Source: Chthonomonadaceae bacterium (GTDB lineage: Bacteria > Armatimonadota > Chthonomonadetes > Chthonomonadales > Chthonomonadaceae). From it: a stretch of 46,923 nucleotides of DNA. The position numbers were made by a program, and so were the translations under genes. Below the pieces are notes generated by a model. That model saw only the letters and a list, made by a program, of their open reading frames with translations, did no database searches and had not been told where the DNA came from. Shown in pieces: positions 42,636 to 46,923 of the stretch. The stretch is taken from NCBI GenBank assembly GCA_025054835.1, contig JANWZQ010000185.1, forward strand, positions 1 to 46,923, given 5' to 3'. Each line of letters opens with the position of its first letter. Position 1 is the first letter of the stretch.

Positions 42636-43892
42636 CTATGCGGTAACGGTCTCCAGCAGGCGCTCAGTGCGCAACGCCGCATCGAGTGACTCCAGGTTTG
42701 GCGCAATAGGGAACGTCGCTCCCAGTTTGCCCAGCACCACTTCCTGCGTCTTCAAGCCATTTCCGGTGATTGCGATCACAACCGTATCGTCCGGATTGAA
42801 GCGTCCCTGTGCGGCCAGTTTCCGGGTGACTGCAACCGTGACTCCCCCGGCTGTTTCCGTGAAGATGCCCTCGGTACGTCCCAGCAGTCGAATGCCATCG
42901 ATCACTTCCTCGTCGGACACGTCCTCGGCCCACCCGCCGGATTTGCGCACCGTATCGATCGCCACGTAGCCATCCGCCGGGTTGCCAATGGCGATGGAAC
43001 GTGCGATCGTGCAGGGCTTCTGCGGGCGGAACACTTCCGCGCCCGTCTTGATCGCTGTGGTGATTGGCGAACATCCGGTAGCCTGCGCGGCGTACATGCG
43101 CGTCGGTACACCATTCTCCAGAAGCCCCAGCCTGTCCAGTTCCTTCAAACCCTTGTAGATCTTGCTGATCAGGGATCCGCCGGCACACGGCACGATCACA
43201 TGGTCCGGCGCTCTCCATCCCAGCTGTTCGGCAATCTCATAGCCGAACGTTTTGGAGCCATCCCCGTAGAACGGGCGCAGGTTGATGTTCACAAACGCCC
43301 ATCCGTAACGATCCTGTGCTTCCGCGCAGAGGCGATTGACTTCATCGTAGCACCCGGATACGGTCAGCACATTGGTACCGTAGATCAGTGTGCCGAGGAT
43401 CTTGCCCTGCTCGAGATCCGCAGGGATGAAGACGTAGGATCGGAAGCCTCCTTCCGCTGCGTGGGCTGCCACGGAGTTCGCCAGGTTACCCGTCGAGGCG
43501 CATGCCACCGTGTTGTAGCCAAACTCACGTGCTTTGGTCAACGCACAGGCCACAACGCGATCCTTGAACGACAGGGTGGGGTGATTGACTGCATCATTCT
43601 TGATGTACAGGTTGTTCAGACCCAGCTCCCGTCCCAGGCGCTCTGCTTTCACCAGAGGAGTGAACCCCACATTGCGCCCGACGGTCGGGGGGCCTTCTAC
43701 CGGAAGCAAGTCCCAGTAGCGCCACATGGACGGAGGTCCCTGCTGGATCCGTTCGCGCGTGACACGGGGTGCGATCTCTTCCCAGTTAAGGATCACCTCC
43801 AGAGGACCAAAGCAGAGCTCACAGACATGAACAGGAGCGATAGGGTACTCTTCGCCGCACTCGCGGCAGCGCATTCCGAGTGCTTTCGGCAT
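42636..43892 (-). CDS. thrC: threonine synthase-like PLP enzyme with N-terminal zinc ribbon
   Basis: This 418-residue fold-type II PLP enzyme has an N-terminal zinc ribbon (CRECG...CELC, about 9-27). The PLP lysine lies in 'NHPTLSFKDRVVACA', the phosphate cup in 'ASTGNLANSVAAHA', and 'VPCAGGSLISKIYKGLKELDRLGLLENGVP' and 'TETAGGVTVAV' follow. By family it would make threonine from O-phosphohomoserine. Beside a MoaD-like carrier, a NIL protein and a T-box reading AUG, it could instead sulfhydrylate O-phosphohomoserine to homocysteine. GGAGGA sets ATG 43892. Sequence alone cannot separate the two reactions; no other thrC is visible here. Confidence 0.9.
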   Translation of the reverse strand: MPKALGMRCRECGEEYPIAPVHVCELCFGPLEVILNWEEIAPRVTRERIQQGPPSMWRYWDLLPVEGPPTVGRNVGFTPLVKAERLGRELGLNNLYIKNDAVNHPTLSFKDRVVACALTKAREFGYNTVACASTGNLANSVAAHAAEGGFRSYVFIPADLEQGKILGTLIYGTNVLTVSGCYDEVNRLCAEAQDRYGWAFVNINLRPFYGDGSKTFGYEIAEQLGWRAPDHVIVPCAGGSLISKIYKGLKELDRLGLLENGVPTRMYAAQATGCSPITTAIKTGAEVFRPQKPCTIARSIAIGNPADGYVAIDTVRKSGGWAEDVSDEEVIDGIRLLGRTEGIFTETAGGVTVAVTRKLAAQGRFNPDDTVVIAITGNGLKTQEVVLGKLGATFPIAPNLESLDAALRTERLLETVTA

Positions 43893-44004
43893 GACACGTT
43901 CCTCCGAAACCATCAATGGTCGTCCGACTGCAGGATTATGACGTTCATGGCCGAAGGGCATTGCGGGCTGATGTTTTCTGCCAGTTTGTACAGGCTGCAC
44001 AATC

Positions 44005-44055
44005 AAAAAGCCCCTCGTACCATGCATGACAGAGCGATGCACAGGACGAGAGGCT
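44005..44055 (-). terminator. T-box attenuator terminator
   Basis: On the minus strand, AGCCTCTCGT (44055-44046) pairs with ACGAGGGGCT (44018-44009), with one G-U pair and a structured loop, followed by a T-run (44009-44005). It lies 113 bp before the thrC-like ATG, the usual place for a T-box-controlled intrinsic terminator. Confidence 0.85.
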
Positions 44056-44379
44056 GAAAAGTCGCCTTCGTGGTTCCACCTGGCTTCGCCGTACCCTCAC
44101 GGGTTACGGCCTCAGCGGGTGCGACAATTGCCGTAGCAACGTGACACCCTAACCCTGTAACGGGAGCCCCCCGGCGTCCCTTACTCGACAGGATCAGACG
44201 CATCGGTTCTGATCCACCTTTCGGGGGCGCGGCTCAAAGGCCATTTCGGCAGGTACGCAGATACCGGCTTTCACCTGACCCGGCTCTCTGTGATCGCGCC
44301 GCCTGCTTACTCCACCTTCTCGACGCCTTTAGAGCGTGGCATGCCTACGTTTGCACGGCATGCCACCATGCACATGTTG
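44005..44379 (-). promoter_or_regulatory. T-box riboswitch leader, specifier probably AUG (Met)
   Basis: The minus-strand leader contains the conserved T-box AGGTGGAACCACG (44081-44069) and the terminator above. Stem I folds cleanly: base GCTC-t-AAAGGC (44335-44325) with GCCTTTGAGC (44241-44232); S-turn AGTA (44311-44308) opposite GAA (44247-44245); helix GCAGG/CCTGC; distal AGAGAG-CCGG...GGTG...CCGG. Between GAA and the base helix lie only A-T-G (44244-44242), followed by a purine. The specifier is therefore AUG; a one-base shift would give UGG. No threonine codon fits. GGATCAGA/TCTGATCC (44214-44192) is a further stem. Uncharged tRNA would turn on the cluster. Confidence 0.85.
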
Positions 44380-44385
44380 TGTAGG

Positions 44386-44414
44386 ATTATACACATACCG
44401 GTACAACCTGTCAA
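44386..44414 (-). promoter_or_regulatory. consensus sigma70 promoter of the T-box cluster
   Basis: On the minus strand, TTGACA (44409-44414) and TATAAT (44386-44391) are both perfect and spaced by 17 bp. Initiation near 44379 gives a leader that begins just before Stem I. A constitutive, strong promoter fits control by attenuation rather than by a repressor. Confidence 0.85.
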
Positions 44415-44543
44415 GCGTGCCACGCACTTTCTGCAAAGAAATCCTGCCCGGCCAATCGCCGGCCCTGTGCATCACATCGAACGGCACCTACCCGGTTGCC
44501 TGCAGGAACACCCGGGGTAACCTGATCGTTGAAAGGTTCTCCC

Positions 44544-44567
44544 CGGTTCTCGAGATATGGAGAACCG
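44544..44567 (+). repeat. 8-bp hairpin with repeated GGTTCTC in the leader of the 79-aa gene
   Basis: CGGTTCTC (44544-44551) pairs with GAGAACCG (44560-44567) over an 8-nt loop. A second GGTTCTC (44535-44541) precedes it and could pair with the same right arm, giving two alternative stems. It lies about 50 bp upstream of the 44618 start. Confidence 0.35.
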
Positions 44568-44617
44568 CGCCGAACCTGCCGAAGATGAGTGCGGAAATCT
44601 GTGAACAGGGAGGTTAC

Positions 44618-44857
44618 ATGGCTACAAAAGCGGAGCAGCTACGACAGGTCATCCATGCGTGCGAACAGAGTGTTGCTGCCATGGGAAGGGACCTGCGGTC
44701 GTCCACCGAAAGGGTCGAGCAACTCTGGTTCGCGATGGACGACGCCATGAAAGCCATGGAGGAGGCAGAGGCACGAGGAGACGACGCCGCGTTGCGTCAG
44801 CAACTGCTAACCATGCTGGAGCTCACCGCGCGCATTGAGGAAGAAATCGCGCAGTGA
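44618..44857 (+). CDS. small helical (coiled-coil) hypothetical protein
   Basis: This 79-residue protein is entirely helix-forming with heptad-like spacing ('AEQLRQVIHACEQSVAAMGRDLRSSTERVEQLWFAMDDAMKAMEEAEARGDDAALRQQLLTMLELTARIEEEIAQ'). It is acidic in its second half. GGGAGG six bases upstream fixes the ATG at 44618, though the frame is open further upstream. I recognise no family. It is transcribed away from the T-box promoter and converges on the ASPIC/UnbV gene with 13 bp between stops. A dimerising or regulatory small protein is possible but unproven. Confidence 0.65.
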   Translation: MATKAEQLRQVIHACEQSVAAMGRDLRSSTERVEQLWFAMDDAMKAMEEAEARGDDAALRQQLLTMLELTARIEEEIAQ

Positions 44858-44870
44858 CCCGGGGGTGTCC

Positions 44871-46547
44871 TCAGGGTTCTCGCAGCGTCACGGTACGATT
44901 GACCGGCAACGCAGCATGAACCGATACGGCTCCGGAGGGCCACCGTACGCGCACAGTCGCGGATCGTACCTGCCCTATCCCCACATGCACGCGCGCATCC
45001 GAAGCGGACATGTAGGAGCCGTCAGTCGTGCAATGCCGTAGAAGCCTCTTCCCCTCCAGCTCAACGGTCACGAGCGCACCGATGCCCATACGATTGCTCT
45101 TCCGCCCTTCCAGACGCAGTGAAAGCCAGTTGCCAGTCTCCGGGCTTTCATTGTGCATCAATAACGGCTCACCCTCACTGTCCACAACCAGCACATCAAC
45201 CCGGCCGTCGTTATCGTAATCGCCCACAGCCAGCCCACGCCCCACAAAGGCGTTTGGCCCCCCGAACTCCAGGCGGGACGTTAGATCCTCGTAACGCTGG
45301 CCCTCCCTGTTGCGGAACAACTGAACTGGCTGGCGATAGGTCAAACCCTTGTCGATCTCGTTGATGTTGTCCTGCACGTGCCCGTTGGCAAACATCAGGT
45401 CGAGGAAGCCATCGTTGTCCATGTCAAAGAACTTGACACCGAAGGCCACATAGGGGAAAGCCGGCGCCGCCACTCCCAAAGCCTTCGACATGTCCTTGAA
45501 AAGGGACTCTCCTTCACTCCGATAGATGTTTTTGACCTCATTCTGGAAGGTTGCCACCACCAGATCGAGCCTGCCGTCATTATCGTAGTCACCCCAGTCG
45601 ATCCCCATCCCTCCGTGTACAGAGCCATCGTCATCGAAGGCAGTACCGGATTCGGGGCCAATATTATCAAAGTACCTGCCACGATTGGCCAGCAGGTCTC
45701 CCGGCACTTCGTCATTGGCAATGGCGATACTCTGTCTCCCCGAGCCATCAAAGTCAGCGGCAGCAACGCCCAGCGCTTTGCCGGAGACCCTGTGCGCTTT
45801 CCACAGACGGGTCACGTCCTGAAATCGGCCATTGCCTAGATTACGGTACAGCACGCCACGCTCGGGGAAATAGAAACGGGGACCGCAGGAGCTGAGGATC
45901 CCGGAGAAATCACAGAGTTGTGGTTTGGTCCTGGGACCAAATACCACATAATTTCCAATGTAGAGATCGAGCCGACCGTCGCTGTCAATATCTGTGAAAG
46001 AGCAGGAAGTGCCCCACGGCTGAGACGCGATCCCGGCCTGACGTGTTACCTCGCGGAACCTTTTCCCGGCTTCGTTGTGCAACAGCGCGCCACCCCGGTA
46101 AGCAGAGAGGTACACATCGGCATAACCATCGTTATCGTAGTCACCAACAGCACAGCCCAGGAAGTTTCCTCTGAGCGTAGCCACTCCTGTTGCCTGCGAT
46201 ACGTCGGTGAAATGGCCACGCCCGTCCCCGCGGTACAGTGCGACACGTGGCCCAACCAGCAAGATATCGAGATTCCCGTCTTTGTCGAAGTCGAGGAAAG
46301 CAGCTCCGTTGCCAATGGTTTGCAGGATGTTGAGCGGACGCTTGCCTGTAACTTCCCAGCGGTAATTCAGTCCTGCTTCCCGGGCGCGATTGACGAAGAG
46401 GGGCGGGTTACGTTCCGCATAAGAATGGCTTTGCTGTACCGAAGCCGGCACCGCGGCGGTCGCGTTCCCGGAATGACCACGACACCCGACCAGTGTCCCG
46501 GCCATTGCCGGTCCTCCCAGAACTGCAAGCACCAGGAGCCTTCTCAT
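44871..46547 (-). CDS. CRTAC/ASPIC-UnbV FG-GAP repeat lipoprotein
   Basis: This 558-residue protein begins with a lipoprotein signal (MRRLLVLAVLGGPAMAGTLVGC, C22 in the lipobox). Several FG-GAP/VCBS beta-propeller blades with calcium-type loops follow ('AAFLDFDKDGNLDILLVG', 'VGDYDNDGYADVYLSAY', 'FTDIDSDGRLDLYIGNY', 'WGDYDNDGRLDLVVATF', 'FFDMDNDGFLDLMFANG', 'VGDYDNDGRVDVLVV'). The end is an ASPIC/UnbV domain ('NRMGIGALVTVELEGKRLLRHCTTDGSYMSASDARVHVGIGQ'). Such proteins are commonly paired with TPR proteins, as here, where the starts and stops overlap by ATGA. Function is unknown; extracellular adhesion or assembly is plausible. Confidence 0.9.
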   Translation of the reverse strand: MRRLLVLAVLGGPAMAGTLVGCRGHSGNATAAVPASVQQSHSYAERNPPLFVNRAREAGLNYRWEVTGKRPLNILQTIGNGAAFLDFDKDGNLDILLVGPRVALYRGDGRGHFTDVSQATGVATLRGNFLGCAVGDYDNDGYADVYLSAYRGGALLHNEAGKRFREVTRQAGIASQPWGTSCSFTDIDSDGRLDLYIGNYVVFGPRTKPQLCDFSGILSSCGPRFYFPERGVLYRNLGNGRFQDVTRLWKAHRVSGKALGVAAADFDGSGRQSIAIANDEVPGDLLANRGRYFDNIGPESGTAFDDDGSVHGGMGIDWGDYDNDGRLDLVVATFQNEVKNIYRSEGESLFKDMSKALGVAAPAFPYVAFGVKFFDMDNDGFLDLMFANGHVQDNINEIDKGLTYRQPVQLFRNREGQRYEDLTSRLEFGGPNAFVGRGLAVGDYDNDGRVDVLVVDSEGEPLLMHNESPETGNWLSLRLEGRKSNRMGIGALVTVELEGKRLLRHCTTDGSYMSASDARVHVGIGQVRSATVRVRWPSGAVSVHAALPVNRTVTLREP

Positions 46548-46923
46548 GGACCTGCTTTCGGCGCAGGCCCGGCAGGGGCCTTCTGTACGGGAACCTTTTT
46601 GTCCTCCTGCGGCTCATCTGCGCCGACCGTGAGATTGGTTGCCCGCACCAGAGCGCTCAGGCCCCTCTCGGCTGCCGCACGATGATTTTTCAGCACATAG
46701 ATCATGTTTCGCTGGTTCTGCGCTTTCTCCAGCTCGCCGACCTGCGTGTACAGCCTCTCCAGCTCTTCGTATGCCTGCAGGTCCAGCGGGTCCCGACGCA
46801 CACGGTCGTTCAGTGCGGCCTCGCGTTGCACATACTCGGAGAGGGACAGCCAGCGTTTCTGCGCTGCCTCATATTCCTTACGGCGCCCGGCCAGACGGTA
46901 GGCACGTGGCAACGCCTTCATGG
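46544..46923 (-). CDS. TPR-repeat protein, partial (C-terminal part)
   Basis: The frame runs off the right edge, so only the last ~126 residues are visible. They contain helical repeats ('EYEAAQKRWLSLSEYVQREAALNDRVRRDPLDLQAYEELERLYTQVGELEKAQNQRNMIYVLKNHRAAAERG') and an alanine/proline/lysine-rich tail. A Met near the edge is probably internal. The stop overlaps the ASPIC/UnbV start by ATGA, so it is the upstream member of a coupled pair. Confidence 0.75.
   Translation of the reverse strand, partial: MKALPRAYRLAGRRKEYEAAQKRWLSLSEYVQREAALNDRVRRDPLDLQAYEELERLYTQVGELEKAQNQRNMIYVLKNHRAAAERGLSALVRATNLTVGADEPQEDKKVPVQKAPAGPAPKAGP

Noticed and set aside
1-46923. CRISPR array, insertion sequence or prophage
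   Set aside because: No spaced direct repeats, transposase, integrase or phage structural genes were seen on either strand.

Overview
The window is a GC-rich bacterial chromosome segment with dense, mostly co-directional gene blocks. An Armatimonadota-type organism is the best guess. The reasons are the H-X9-DG pilin with the [19 protein letters not shown] signature, a PEP-CTERM surface protein, a dockerin protein and an ASPIC/UnbV protein in a free-living, saccharolytic gene set that makes menaquinone by the futalosine route. This is inference from protein style, not a phylogeny. No rRNA, tRNA, CRISPR array or insertion sequence was recognised.

Layout. Positions 1-150 hold two near-perfect ParB-binding (parS) palindromes, so the left edge probably lies in the origin-proximal domain. 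Positions 176-2778 hold a LolA/RseB-like secreted protein and a frameshifted STN-domain gene. Positions 3016-6157 are a sugar ABC importer (binding protein and two permeases, no ATPase). Positions 6258-9023 hold mqnD, a TPR-AAA ATPase and gpmA. Positions 9116-15322 are a carbohydrate or cell-wall block: lipoprotein esterase, NamZ/DUF1343 exo-muramidase-like protein, Gfo/Idh/MocA oxidoreductase, SDR epimerase, secreted hydrolase and a carbohydrate-binding-like protein. A carotenoid-type GT2, an H-X9-DG pilin and a GH9 cellulase follow. Positions 19989-21758 encode a TPR protein on the minus strand.

Positions 22098-28892 are a glycan-assembly block: two paralogous polytopic GT39-like transferases alternating with two GT2 enzymes, then a methyltransferase. 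Positions 28946-31058 hold a PEP-CTERM protein and a membrane protein. Positions 31271-35135 are a rex operon (rex, precorrin-2 dehydrogenase, hemA, CcsA/HemX-like protein) with a Rex-like operator, linking NADH/NAD+ sensing to tetrapyrrole supply. Positions 35191-37087 hold an apparently leaderless marR and a CPA2 antiporter. Positions 37091-39701 hold a flavin halogenase-like enzyme and a GT4 on the minus strand. A dockerin protein, a tiny ORF, a T-box-controlled thrC-like/MoaD-like/NIL cluster, a small helical protein and an ASPIC/UnbV plus TPR pair complete the window.

The most interesting locus is 41607-44414. A consensus promoter drives a well-formed T-box leader whose specifier loop reads AUG (Met) rather than a threonine codon. 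It controls a threonine-synthase-like PLP enzyme, a MoaD/ThiS-like carrier ending in Gly-Gly, and a tandem-NIL protein. I infer a protein-thiocarboxylate route to homocysteine/methionine that uses a ThrC-type enzyme.
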